From assembly GCF_003289945.1 (NCBI RefSeq), contig NZ_QMBP01000018.1, positions 62,001-126,000 of the forward strand: DNA of 64,000 nucleotides, in the 5' to 3' direction. Under the pieces are notes generated by a model. It searched no databases and was not told where the DNA came from. It was given only the letters and a program-made list of their open reading frames with translations. Below are positions 32,933 through 46,650 of the stretch, piece after piece. The DNA is from Mesorhizobium hawassense (GTDB lineage: Bacteria > Pseudomonadota > Alphaproteobacteria > Rhizobiales > Rhizobiaceae). Numbering within the stretch: the stretch's first letter is position 1; each line of letters opens with the position of its first letter. Position numbers and translations under genes: made by a program.

Positions 32933-34498
32933 ATGAGTGAAACTGCAACCGAATCACGCAGCAACGCCACCGAATACACGGTGAGCGAGATTTCCGGCGC
33001 GCTGAAGCGCACCGTCGAAGACGCCTTCGGCAATGTGCGGGTGCGCGGCGAAATCTCCGGCTATCGCGGACCGCATTCTTCCGGCCACGCCTATTTCGCG
33101 CTGAAGGACGATCGGGCGCGGATCGATGCCGTCGTCTGGAAGACCACCATGGCGCGGCTGAAGTTCCGCCCCGAGGAAGGCATGGAGGTGATCGCCAGCG
33201 GCAAGCTGACGACCTATCCCGGCAAATCCAACTATCAGATCGTCATCGACAATCTGGAGCCGGCAGGCGCCGGCGCGCTGATGGCGCTGCTCGAGGAGCG
33301 CAAGCATCGGCTGCAGGCCGAAGGCCTGTTCGACACCGGCCGCAAGCGGCGGCTGCCGTTCATGCCTCGTGTGATCGGCGTCGTCACCTCGCCGACCGGC
33401 TCGGTGATCCGCGACATCATCCACCGCATCAAGGATCGGTTTCCGCTTCACGTGCTGGTCTGGCCGGTCAGGGTCCAGGGCGAGACGACGGCCAGGGAGG
33501 TCACGGCCGCCGTCAACGGTTTCAACGCGCTGACGTGGGACGGCCCCATCCGCCAGCCCGATCTCCTGATCGTGGCGCGCGGCGGCGGCAGCCTCGAAGA
33601 CCTCTGGGGCTTCAACGACGAAGGGCTGGCGCGCGCCGTTGCTGCGTCCGGTATCCCCGTGATTTCCGCCGTCGGGCACGAGACCGACACGACGCTGATC
33701 GACTTCGTCGCCGACATGCGCGCGCCGACGCCGACAGGTGCGGCCGAGATCGCCGTGCCGGTCAGGGCGGACCTGGAGGCTACTTTGGCCAGCCTCGGCG
33801 CACGGCTCAATGCCTGCGTCTCGCGGCATCTGGAGCGCAAGCGCCAGGCTGTGCGCGCGGCGGCACGGGCGCTGCCTTCGCCCGACCAGTTGCTGGCCCT
33901 GCCGCGCCGCCGTTTCGACGATGCGACCAGCCGGCTGGGCCGCGGACTGACGGTGAACATCGAGCGCAAGCGAGCGACGCTGGAGCGGCAAAGGCTGACA
34001 CCGGCGACCCTGTCGCGGCGCCTCAACGAAGCGCGCACGCTGACCGGCCGCGATATCGCGCGTGCTCGCGCGGCGTTCTTCGCCATCGTGCGCGAACGGC
34101 GCGCACGCTTCAAACGCACGGCTGCAAGACTGTCGCCGGCGCCGATCGTGCGGCGCCAGAAGCAGCAGGCCGACACGTTGGCCGCGCTGACGCGACGCCA
34201 GGATCAGGCGACGGCGCGGCGGCTGGACAGGCTGCGCGCGGCGCTGACCCAGGCGGACCGGCTGCTTTCGACGCTGTCGCACAAAGCCGTGCTGGCGCGT
34301 GGCTTCGCGCTGGTCAAGGATGCCGACGGTTCGGTGATCAAGCGGGTCGAAGACCTGGCGCCGGGGGCGGCATTGCAGCTGGAATTTGCCGACGGCACCG
34401 CCGAAGCCATCGCCACCAGCGGCGGGGCGCGGCCGAAGCTGGCCGCGAAGCCGTCCGCGAAGGCCAAGAAGCCGGGCAATCAGGGCTCGTTGTTCTGA
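32933..34498 (+). CDS. xseA: exodeoxyribonuclease VII large subunit
   Basis: A 521-residue XseA, nuclease subunit of exonuclease VII, which degrades single-stranded DNA in both directions together with many copies of XseB. It contains the N-terminal OB fold (EYTVSEISGALKRTVEDAFGNVRVRGEISG), the catalytic segment with GVVTSPTGSVIRDIIHRI, ARGGGSLEDLWGFNDE and SAVGHETDTTLIDFVADMRAPTPTGAAE, then a long coiled-coil region and a Lys-rich tail. No xseB is adjacent, which is usual in rhizobia. It is followed by a peptidase gene after 7 bases, probably co-transcribed. Confidence 0.97.
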   Translation: MSETATESRSNATEYTVSEISGALKRTVEDAFGNVRVRGEISGYRGPHSSGHAYFALKDDRARIDAVVWKTTMARLKFRPEEGMEVIASGKLTTYPGKSNYQIVIDNLEPAGAGALMALLEERKHRLQAEGLFDTGRKRRLPFMPRVIGVVTSPTGSVIRDIIHRIKDRFPLHVLVWPVRVQGETTAREVTAAVNGFNALTWDGPIRQPDLLIVARGGGSLEDLWGFNDEGLARAVAASGIPVISAVGHETDTTLIDFVADMRAPTPTGAAEIAVPVRADLEATLASLGARLNACVSRHLERKRQAVRAAARALPSPDQLLALPRRRFDDATSRLGRGLTVNIERKRATLERQRLTPATLSRRLNEARTLTGRDIARARAAFFAIVRERRARFKRTAARLSPAPIVRRQKQQADTLAALTRRQDQATARRLDRLRAALTQADRLLSTLSHKAVLARGFALVKDADGSVIKRVEDLAPGAALQLEFADGTAEAIATSGGARPKLAAKPSAKAKKPGNQGSLF

Positions 34499-34505
34499 GG
34501 ACCGC

Positions 34506-35630
34506 ATGAGCAGCCACGACCCGCATCTTCAAACGCCATTGGGCAAGCCGCGCCTGCGCGCCTTCGGTGTCGCCCTCGATGGCACGCCCGGCCGTCTCAA
34601 CGCCATCACCGATGTGGCGGGAGTATCTATCGGCTACACGACGCTGATTTCAGGCAACGGTCCGCTGCGGGTCGGCGCTGGACCGGTGCGGACCGGCGTC
34701 ACCGCGATCCTGCCGAGGCCGGTTCAAGAGCTCGCGACGCCGGTGTTCGCCGGGGTGTTCAGCCAGAACGGCAATGGCGAGCTGACGGGAACGCATATCA
34801 TCGAGGAGACCGGCGCGTTCAACTTCCCGATCACCGTCACCAACACGCATTCCTGCGGCGTCACCCGCGACGGAACGCTGCGCGGGATGAGCCAAGTTCT
34901 ACCCACCGCGGTGGACAGCGCCTGGGGCCTGCCGGTGGCGGCCGAGACCTATGACGGCTTCCTCAACGACATCAACGGCCATCATGTCGGCTTCGAGCAT
35001 GTCGCCGGAGCGCTTGACGGGGCGACAGGCGGCGGCGTCGAGGAAGGCAGCGTGGGCGGCGGCACCGGCATGATCGCCTTCGGCTTCAAGGCCGGGTCCG
35101 GCACCGCCTCGCGCCTCGTCGATTGGCAGGATAGGCGTTACGCGCTCGGCGTGTTCGTGCAGGCGAATTTCGGCAAGAGGCACAATTTCACCATTCGCGG
35201 CGAGCGTGTCGGCCTCGATCTCGCCGAGCCGGCCATCCGCCAGGGAACGCCGCGCGCCGAAAAAGGCTCGATCATCGCCATCGTCGCCACCGACGCGCCG
35301 TTCCTGCCGCACCAGATGAAGCGGCTCGCCCGGCGGGTGCCACTCGGCATCGCCATGACCGGCGGCTACGGTTACCACAGTTCGGGCGATATCTTTCTAG
35401 CGTTCTCGACCGCCAATCCTCAGGCGGCGCTAGGGGCTTCGGGCAGCATTGGCCGCGCGGAATTCATCCCGGACGTCGACATCGATCCATTCTTCGACGC
35501 AGTCGTGCAAGGTGTCGAGGAGGCGATCCTCAACGCGTTGGTCGCCAATGAGGATATGACGGGACGCGACGGCAATTTCGTGCCGGCGCTGCCGAAGGAA
35601 TGGCTGAGGGAAAAATTCGGCGAGAAATGA
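34506..35630 (+). CDS. P1 (DmpA/S58) family peptidase
   Basis: A 374-residue protein of the DmpA family of self-processing Ntn-like aminopeptidases (L-aminopeptidase D-Ala-esterase/amidase). The family start RAFGVALDGTPGRLNAITDVAGVSIGYTTL, the conserved GVTAILPRP and TNTHSCGVTRDGT and the processing site EEGSVGGGTGM, where the Gly-Ser bond is cut and Ser becomes the nucleophile, are visible. It releases N-terminal D- or L-residues from small peptides or amides in the cytoplasm. The ATG at 34506 is 7 bases after xseA; the open frame extends further up only in the overlap with xseA. Confidence 0.92.
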   Translation: MSSHDPHLQTPLGKPRLRAFGVALDGTPGRLNAITDVAGVSIGYTTLISGNGPLRVGAGPVRTGVTAILPRPVQELATPVFAGVFSQNGNGELTGTHIIEETGAFNFPITVTNTHSCGVTRDGTLRGMSQVLPTAVDSAWGLPVAAETYDGFLNDINGHHVGFEHVAGALDGATGGGVEEGSVGGGTGMIAFGFKAGSGTASRLVDWQDRRYALGVFVQANFGKRHNFTIRGERVGLDLAEPAIRQGTPRAEKGSIIAIVATDAPFLPHQMKRLARRVPLGIAMTGGYGYHSSGDIFLAFSTANPQAALGASGSIGRAEFIPDVDIDPFFDAVVQGVEEAILNALVANEDMTGRDGNFVPALPKEWLREKFGEK

Positions 35631-35657
35631 CGCCATCGCCGACTTGTAGCGGGCGGT

Positions 35658-35912
35658 TTACTCCGCGGGCTTGCCCGGCTTGGCTTCGCCGGTGCCCTCT
35701 TCGGCGGCTTCCTCGAGCCGCGATGCGATCAGTTCCTGGATGTCGCCGACTTCTTCCTGGATGTCCTCCAGGAGAATGCCTGCCTCGGCGGCCTTGGCGC
35801 AGCATTCCTTGGCGAGCGTCTCGGCCTGCTGGTCGATCTTGATCGGCGAATGCTGGCATTGGACCTTCTCGCCAATCCATCCGCGCAAGAACTCGATCGC
35901 ATGTTCACTCAT
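35658..35912 (-). CDS. DUF768 family small protein
   Basis: An 84-residue protein that begins MSEHAIEFLRGWIGEKVQ, which is how the DUF768 family starts (MSERAxEFLxxW). That family is nearly confined to Mesorhizobium and close relatives, has many paralogues per genome and no known function. The middle has CC and many Glu and Ala in predicted helices; the tail is acidic and Pro/Lys-rich. GGAAGAAG lies 5-8 bases before the ATG. It lies downstream of the tRNA-His on the same strand. Confidence 0.8.
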   Translation of the reverse strand: MSEHAIEFLRGWIGEKVQCQHSPIKIDQQAETLAKECCAKAAEAGILLEDIQEEVGDIQELIASRLEEAAEEGTGEAKPGKPAE

Positions 35913-36009
35913 ACTGCTTCTTCCCTAGCGGCCAAGCCGGTTGGTAGCCATGAACGCCCGCACCCTGACAAAGGATGCATGGCCCATTCGAGCCGAGTCG
36001 GCCTCTACC

Positions 36010-36047
36010 GGCAAGACATCTTGCCCATGGGACAAGTGATCTTGCCC
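36010..36047. other. two small tandem palindromes downstream of tRNA-His
   Basis: GGCAAGACATCTTGCC (36010-36025) is a perfect 7-base-arm palindrome. GGGACAAGTGATCTTGCCC (36029-36047) is a related imperfect one; both contain ATCTTGCCC. They may slow or end transcription past the tRNA, but no U-run follows. Confidence 0.5.
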
Positions 36048-36109
36048 ATGGTCTGCGGAGCCGAAGGAATGGAAGGGTTCAAGGCGCACGTTCAGATCAA
36101 TGAGAATGA

Positions 36110-36186
36110 TGGTACCGTTGGCTGGGATCGAACCAGCGACCTCCGGATCCACAATCCGGCGCTCTAACCAGCTGAGCTACAACGGC
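36110..36186 (-). tRNA. tRNA-His (anticodon GTG)
   Basis: The 77-base sequence on the minus strand folds into a full cloverleaf. The acceptor is GCCGTTG/CAACGGT with a G1:U72 wobble, the D stem is GCTC/GAGC, the anticodon stem CCGGA/TCCGG with loop TTGTGGA, and the T stem GCTGG/CCAGC. The discriminator is A73 and CCA is encoded. Base -1 is T, so no G-1 is encoded. G1:U72, A73 and no G-1 are the alphaproteobacterial tRNA-His identity set, which matches the type of HisRS encoded at 9291-10793. Confidence 0.97.
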
Positions 36187-36529
36187 ACACCTGCCTGAGC
36201 TAGATCGAGGTGAAAGCTTCATTCTCCGTGATCCGCTCTGTCGTTCGGCGATGCGTCAAATACGGGCTATCGGATTCTAATTCAAGGGCCTTGATAAGGT
36301 AAAGGATTGGTTTCCTCATTCGCCTTTCGTCAAGGCAAAAGAAAAGGCCGGCGGGAGGAGGTGCCGGCCTTTTCCTGTTACGAGCCAGCGGGAGGAGGTG
36401 CTGGCTGGTCACCCCGGAAACAGAGGGAGGAGGTTCCATTTCCGGGTATCTGGTCGCTCAACCCTATCGCACGACTATTTGTCTGACGAAATGCGACGTT
36501 TTGATGCATCGCAGGGTTGTGCGCGAAAA
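36187..36529. other. 342-base gap between tRNA-His and phasin, occupied mainly by an sRNA
   Basis: Bases 36335-36450 are the three-hairpin RNA described separately. Bases 36187-36334 hold the likely tRNA-His promoter (minus strand; AT-rich around 36230-36310) and nothing else that I can name. Bases 36451-36529 are the 3' end of the phasin transcript or the sRNA promoter; I could not place boxes. Confidence 0.6.
36335..36450 (-). ncRNA. alpha-r14/NfeR1-like sRNA with three anti-Shine-Dalgarno loops
   Basis: On the minus strand three hairpins follow one another. Their stems are CCCGGAAA/TTTCCGGG (36413-36446), GCCAGC/GCTGGC (36384-36405) and an 11-base AAAAGGCCGGC/GCCGGCCTTTT (36342-36373). 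Each exposes exactly ACCTCCTCCC in its loop, complementary to ribosome-binding sites. The last hairpin ends in TTTTCTTTTG, a Rho-independent terminator. Length (about 115 nt), the three aSD loops and the terminator match the alpha-r14 (Smr14C/NfeR1) and cuckoo sRNA family of rhizobia, which repress translation of transport and stress mRNAs. It begins about 80 bases after the phasin stop on the same strand. Confidence 0.87.
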
Positions 36530-36991
36530 TCAGGCAGCCTTGACGTCCTTGATCGCCTTCTCGAAGGCGGTCTTGACGGGCTTGGAGACGTCCTCGACCG
36601 CCTTGGTGGCAACGGTCTGGAACTCCTTGGCCTGCTCGACGGCCATTTCGACGCGCTTGCGCAGGAAGGAGGTCTGCAGCTCGACGACTTCTGAAAGGGT
36701 CTTGGCGCCGACCAGCGCTTCGAGGTGCGAGAAGCTGGCCTCGGCATTGGCGCGCAGCGCGGCGATCGCCTTGAGCGAAACGTCGCTGGAAACAGTCTTG
36801 GCGGTCTCGTAGGTCGACTCCAGAACCTTCTGGGTCTCCTCGGCGCCGGTCTTCAGCTTGGCATAGGCTTCCTTCGACTGCTCGACGCCCTTCTCGGCGA
36901 AGGCGCGCATCTGGTCGGTGGCTTTGGAAGCGTCGAAGCTCGGGAATTCAACGTTTTCGAGGGTCTCGGTCTTGGCGGTGGTCTTGGACAT
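36530..36991 (-). CDS. phasin family protein
   Basis: A 153-residue phasin (PF09361), the protein that coats polyhydroxybutyrate granules. The helical core is seen at about 25-150 (DQMRAFAEKGVEQSKEAYAKLKTGAEETQKVLESTYE, then LSEVVELQTSFLRKRVEMAVEQAKEFQ). Amphipathic helices with many Ala, Glu and Lys and no Cys fit. A GAAAGG ribosome site precedes the ATG. Its promoter (36-90 bases upstream) overlaps a TGCAACA-TGTTGCA palindrome. The transcript probably continues into or ends near a structured sRNA downstream. PHB genes themselves are not in the window, but acetoacetyl-CoA synthetase is. Confidence 0.93.
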   Translation of the reverse strand: MSKTTAKTETLENVEFPSFDASKATDQMRAFAEKGVEQSKEAYAKLKTGAEETQKVLESTYETAKTVSSDVSLKAIAALRANAEASFSHLEALVGAKTLSEVVELQTSFLRKRVEMAVEQAKEFQTVATKAVEDVSKPVKTAFEKAIKDVKAA

Positions 36992-37050
36992 TTTCCAACC
37001 TTTCGGGGTAGCGGCTTTGACAGAAAGCCGTCTCGTTCATGTATGATGGC

Positions 37051-37091
37051 AATATAAAGGATTTTTTGTGCATTGCAACATCTTTGTTGCA
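37051..37091 (-). promoter_or_regulatory. phasin promoter overlapping a TGC-type palindrome
   Basis: On the minus strand -35 TTGCAA (37073-37078) and -10 TATATT (37051-37056) are 16 bases apart, about 60 bases before the phasin ATG. The -35 lies in the perfect 7-base-arm palindrome TGCAACA-TCTT-TGTTGCA (37074-37091). PhaR repressors bind TGC-rich inverted sites at phasin promoters, so this is a good candidate PhaR site. Confidence 0.6.
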
Positions 37092-37203
37092 CCGCACCAT
37101 AAAAATCTTCCCATACGTCAACCACCAAGGCCGTTAACCAAGAGCCCAGAGATTTCGACCATTGCAAGCCAGGGCTTGTGGACCTTCGGACCGTGGCCTT
37201 TTA

Positions 37204-37219
37204 TTAACAAAGCGTTAAC
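37204..37219 (+). promoter_or_regulatory. CtrA-binding box upstream of the PdhS-like kinase gene
   Basis: TTAA (37204-37207), seven bases, TTAA (37215-37218), C: an exact match to the alphaproteobacterial CtrA consensus TTAA-N7-TTAAC, 33 bases before the start codon of the kinase. A TTAACCA half-site lies at about 37134. Confidence 0.65.
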
Positions 37220-37252
37220 TGAAAATGCCCGCTTCGGAGGGTTGGCCAGCGC

Positions 37253-41332
<4,080 letters not shown>

Positions 41333-41350
41333 GTTTGTACGGCATCGCGT

Positions 41351-41461
41351 TTCGGCTAGTGCGGTTCACCGTTTCACGCAAACGGCGAACCGCTCTATCT
41401 CCTTGTGTTGACGCAATTCCTGACGGAAAACCGCTCACACTTTTCCTGGAATTGCTCCAAA
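41351..41461. repeat. GCAATTCC repeat family, copy 4
   Basis: Starts with GCGGTTCACCGTTTC/AAACGGCGAACCGC arms, then CTATCTCCTTG, GACGCAATTCCTGACGG, AAAACCGC and CTTTTCCTGGAATTGCTCC. It is the reverse complement of copy 3 over about 100 bases with few differences. Confidence 0.85.
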
Positions 41462-41464
41462 GAA

Positions 41465-41489
41465 AAAGGCGTCCTGGAGGACGCCTTGA
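41465..41489 (-). terminator. terminator downstream of acsA (minus strand)
   Basis: Read on the minus strand: AAGGCGTCC-TCCA-GGACGCCTT followed by TTTCTTTGG. The perfect 9-base stem and U-rich tail fit a Rho-independent terminator. It lies about 200 bases after the acsA stop codon. Confidence 0.8.
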
Positions 41490-41687
41490 GAAATGGGATG
41501 CTGTCACAACGGGGGCTTGAGCTGAACCTCAGGGGACGAGGAACGGGATTTCTCCCTCAAGTTACACGCGACTATCGGGGTCGTCCCTTAACAAGTCCTT
41601 ACCGGCTCCCAAAAAAATTTACGAATGTGTACCACCCGTGAAATCTAGGTAAATTCGTTGGATATATTTCGTTAACCATGACGGGTG

Positions 41688-43649
<1,962 letters not shown>

Positions 43650-43911
43650 CGCTCCTCCCAAAGCGCGTCGCGTTTTGAGCCATTTCGCTCAACATCGCAT
43701 ATGCCATCGTCCCAAAAACGGCGCGCAACCGCTAACGGGATCGTGCAGCCCGCTTATGCATATTGCAGCGCAGCAGAGCAAGATTTTGTTCGCCCGGCCC
43801 CTGGCAAGCACTGCGCAAATGCCATCGCAAGGCCATAAAGACTTGAAAAGCGTCGGCGCTCGGTTACACCCGTCGAGCGATTTTGTCGGCAATAGAAGCA
43901 TACGGGGCGAA

Positions 43912-45792
43912 ATGCCATCATCTTTGATCCGGCGCGGGGTGTGGGCGATCGGCGTTGCCGTGCTCGTCATCGCGCTCGCGGTCGCGGCGCTGCCGCTGAT
44001 TGCCTCGACCCGCATCGTACGTGACCGCATCGCCTGGGAGTTGAGCGCCTGGAGCGGCTTTAGAGTCACCATTGACGGCTCACCGCGCATCGAGGTGTGG
44101 CCGAAATTCCGGGCCATCCTCAGCGACGTGACGCTGTCGCAATGGACCGAGACCGACGCGCCGCCGGTGATCGAGGCCGATCGGCTGGAAGTCGACCTGT
44201 CGGCGATGGCGGCGTTGCAGGGCGACGTCGCCTTCTCGACGGCAAGGCTGGTGCGCCCGACGATAAGGGTGCAACGCACCGAAAGCGGCTTCTATCTGCC
44301 GCCGCTTCCGACCGGCGGGCGCATCACGCGCTCGATCGATACCGCACGCGGCGTGGTCACCGCCAACCCGCAGAAACCCGATCTCGGCAGATTGCCGTCC
44401 GATCCGTTCGGCATCGTCGAGTTCCGCGATGGCCGCGTCGTGACCACGGCCGACGGCAAGGACACCGAAATCCTGAGCAGCCTGAACGGTCAGGTGAACT
44501 GGGAAGCGATGAACAGCGAGGCATCGCTGACCGCGACCGGTATCTGGCGTGGCGAAAGCGTGCAGGTCGATTTCTCCTCGGCAAAACCGCTTGTGCTGTT
44601 TGCCGGGGGAGCGGCCCCGATCACCCTGTCCTTCAAGGCGGCGCCGGCGACATTCTCCTTCGACGGAACCGCCGCGATGTCGGACAATGCCTATCTGGAC
44701 GGGCAGGCAAAGTTCGCAGCGCCGTCGCTGCGGCGCGTGCTGGAATGGTCGCAGGCAGGCCTCGCGCCCGGCGCTGCGATCGGCGCGGTCTCGATCGCGA
44801 GCAAGGTGAACGCCTCGGCGGGGCGCGCGAAGTTCGAGAACACCACGGTCACGCTCAACAACAATCCGGGCATGGGCGCGCTGGATTTGTCCTTCGCCGA
44901 GGGGCGCCCAGTGGTCGCCGGCACGCTCGCCTTCGATACGCTCGATCTCAGGTCCTTCCTGTCGGCCTTCACCCCTGTGGCGCCGACCGGCGAGGTCGGC
45001 CCCGGCGACATCGACACCAGCTTCGCCGATCGCATCAATCTCGACCTCAGGCTGTCGGCGGCGCATGCCACGGCGGGGCCGGTGCAGCTCGCCGACGTCG
45101 CGGCGACCGCGCAGGTCAAGAACGGCCTTGCCGTCTTCGACATATCCGATGCGTCGGCCTTTGGCGGCACCGTCCAGAGCAGCCTGCGCTTCGACCGCAA
45201 GCCGGAAGGCACACAGGTCGAGATGCGGCTTCTGGCATCGGATGTGGATACGGGAGCCTTTGGCACGGCGGCGGGTATGACGCGGCTGGTGCCGGCCGGC
45301 ACCGGGACGGTGTCGGTCATCCTCAAGGGGCCGGGCAAGGCGTGGAACTCGATCTTCGAGAACGCCGACGGATCGTTCTCGGCGACTTTCGGGCCGGGCA
45401 CGCTCAACGGGCTCGACCTGCCGGCCTTCCTGAAGCGCAACCAGCAAGGCGGCTTCTTCGCGCTCGATGACGTCGCCAATGGCTCGCTGCCGATCGACGG
45501 CGCCGAGATCAAGGCCAACATCTCGAAGGGCGTGGCGCGCCTCGACAAGGCCGAGATCAACGCGCAGAAATATAGGATCTGGCTGTCCGGCATCGCCTCC
45601 TATGTCGGACGCGGGCTGGCGCTCTCGGGCGGCGTCGTGCCAACCGGACAACCGGCGCAGCAACCCCAGCCTGCCAGTGGCCAGGCGGCCAGTCCGGCGC
45701 CCGCGCCGCCGAGCCAGTCGCTGTTCTTCGTCGGCGGCAACTGGAGCGCGCCGTTCATATCGCCGATCGCTCCCGGCGTGTCTGGCCAGTAA
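43912..45792 (+). CDS. AsmA-family membrane-anchored protein
   Basis: A 626-residue protein with one N-terminal transmembrane helix (VWAIGVAVLVIALAVAALPLIAS, about 7-29), after which FRVTIDGSPRIEVWPKFRAILSDVTL marks the AsmA-type start of a large periplasmic domain, and a Pro/Ala/Gln-rich tail. The C-terminal part contains the family segment GTGTVSVILKGPGKAWNSIFENADGSFSATFGPGTLNGLDL. AsmA-like proteins are repeating beta-groove proteins that bridge the periplasm and influence lipid transport or outer membrane assembly. The ATG at 43912 was chosen for the signal anchor; the frame is open far upstream. It converges on potI. Confidence 0.88.
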   Translation: MPSSLIRRGVWAIGVAVLVIALAVAALPLIASTRIVRDRIAWELSAWSGFRVTIDGSPRIEVWPKFRAILSDVTLSQWTETDAPPVIEADRLEVDLSAMAALQGDVAFSTARLVRPTIRVQRTESGFYLPPLPTGGRITRSIDTARGVVTANPQKPDLGRLPSDPFGIVEFRDGRVVTTADGKDTEILSSLNGQVNWEAMNSEASLTATGIWRGESVQVDFSSAKPLVLFAGGAAPITLSFKAAPATFSFDGTAAMSDNAYLDGQAKFAAPSLRRVLEWSQAGLAPGAAIGAVSIASKVNASAGRAKFENTTVTLNNNPGMGALDLSFAEGRPVVAGTLAFDTLDLRSFLSAFTPVAPTGEVGPGDIDTSFADRINLDLRLSAAHATAGPVQLADVAATAQVKNGLAVFDISDASAFGGTVQSSLRFDRKPEGTQVEMRLLASDVDTGAFGTAAGMTRLVPAGTGTVSVILKGPGKAWNSIFENADGSFSATFGPGTLNGLDLPAFLKRNQQGGFFALDDVANGSLPIDGAEIKANISKGVARLDKAEINAQKYRIWLSGIASYVGRGLALSGGVVPTGQPAQQPQPASGQAASPAPAPPSQSLFFVGGNWSAPFISPIAPGVSGQ

Positions 45793-45831
45793 AGAAGGCA
45801 GGGGAGCAAAAGAGCGCCCCTGCTCCCGCAA

Positions 45832-46650
45832 TCAGCCGCGCTGCGCGGCCTGCTCGTCGAGCTGGCGCTGGATCTCGCGGCGTTTGTTGGCGATCGAGGC
45901 GATGATGACGCCCACCGCCACCACCGCGATCAGGATGGTGCAGGCGGCGTTGATTTCCGGCGTCACGCCAAGGCGCACCTGGCTGTAGATCTTCATCGGC
46001 AGCGTGGTGGCACCGGGGCCCGAGGTGAAGCTGGCGATGACCAGGTCGTCGAGCGAGAGCGTGAAGGCCAGCATCCAACCGGAGATGATCGCCGGCAGGA
46101 TGACCGGCAAGGTGATCTGGAAGAAGGTTTTCACCGGCGGCGCGCCGAGATCCATCGCCGCCTCCTCGAGCGAGCGGTCGAACGTGACCAGGCGCGACTG
46201 CACGACGACGGCGACGAAGCACATGGTGAAGGTGATGTGCGCGAGCGTCACGGTGAAGAAGCCGCGGTCGAACCCGACGGCGACGAAGAGCAGCAGCAGC
46301 GAGAGGCCGGTAATGACCTCCGGCATGACCAGCGGCGCAAAGACCATGCCGGAGAAAAGCAACCGCCCCCTGAAGCGCGTGTAGCGCGTGAGCGTAATGG
46401 CGGCGAGCGTGCCGAGCACGGTTGCCACCGTGGCCGAGATGACGCCGACGCGCGCCGTGACCCAGGTGGCGTCCATCAGGCCCTGGTTGTGGAACAGCGA
46501 GACGTACCATTTGGTCGAGAAGCCGCCCCAAACGGTGACCAGCTTCGATTCGTTGAAGGAAAAGACGATCAAGAGCACGATCGGCAAATAGAGAAAGGCA
46601 AAGCCCAGCACGATCGAGGTGATGTTGAAGCGGCTCCAGGTCGCGTTCAT
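45832..46650 (-). CDS. potI: putrescine ABC transporter permease
   Basis: A 272-residue permease with six hydrophobic segments and the inner-membrane coupling loop EEAAMDLGAPPVKTFFQITLPVILPAIISG (EAA motif, about 160-190). It is the second permease of the spermidine/putrescine importer and pairs with PotH. Its start overlaps the potH stop by four bases. The order on the minus strand, binding protein, ATPase, permease, permease, is exactly potF-potG-potH-potI. A cytoplasmic Arg/Gln-rich tail ends the protein. Confidence 0.93.
   Translation of the reverse strand: MNATWSRFNITSIVLGFAFLYLPIVLLIVFSFNESKLVTVWGGFSTKWYVSLFHNQGLMDATWVTARVGVISATVATVLGTLAAITLTRYTRFRGRLLFSGMVFAPLVMPEVITGLSLLLLFVAVGFDRGFFTVTLAHITFTMCFVAVVVQSRLVTFDRSLEEAAMDLGAPPVKTFFQITLPVILPAIISGWMLAFTLSLDDLVIASFTSGPGATTLPMKIYSQVRLGVTPEINAACTILIAVVAVGVIIASIANKRREIQRQLDEQAAQRG

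Larger units (their letters stand above)
41333..41687. other. 354-base gap with a repeat, a minus-strand terminator and a CtrA-like site
   Basis: A GCAATTCC-family copy fills 41351-41461. A minus-strand terminator follows at 41465-41489. The remaining 200 bases before the acsA stop codon hold a near-match to the CtrA box (TTAA-N7-TTAC at 41588-41602), a run of A residues and no convincing frame. The minus-strand part could be a long 3' UTR of acsA or an RNA gene. Confidence 0.55.

Noticed and set aside
36342..36373. Plus-strand terminator for a gene reading toward phasin
   Set aside because: The stem is symmetrical and would work both ways, but no plus-strand gene ends here. The loop motif and the U-tail on the minus strand fit the sRNA.
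44080..45831. 583-codon minus-strand frame opposite the AsmA-family gene
   Set aside because: Arg-rich shadow of the AsmA gene without a domain signature; the AsmA frame has a signal anchor and family motifs.
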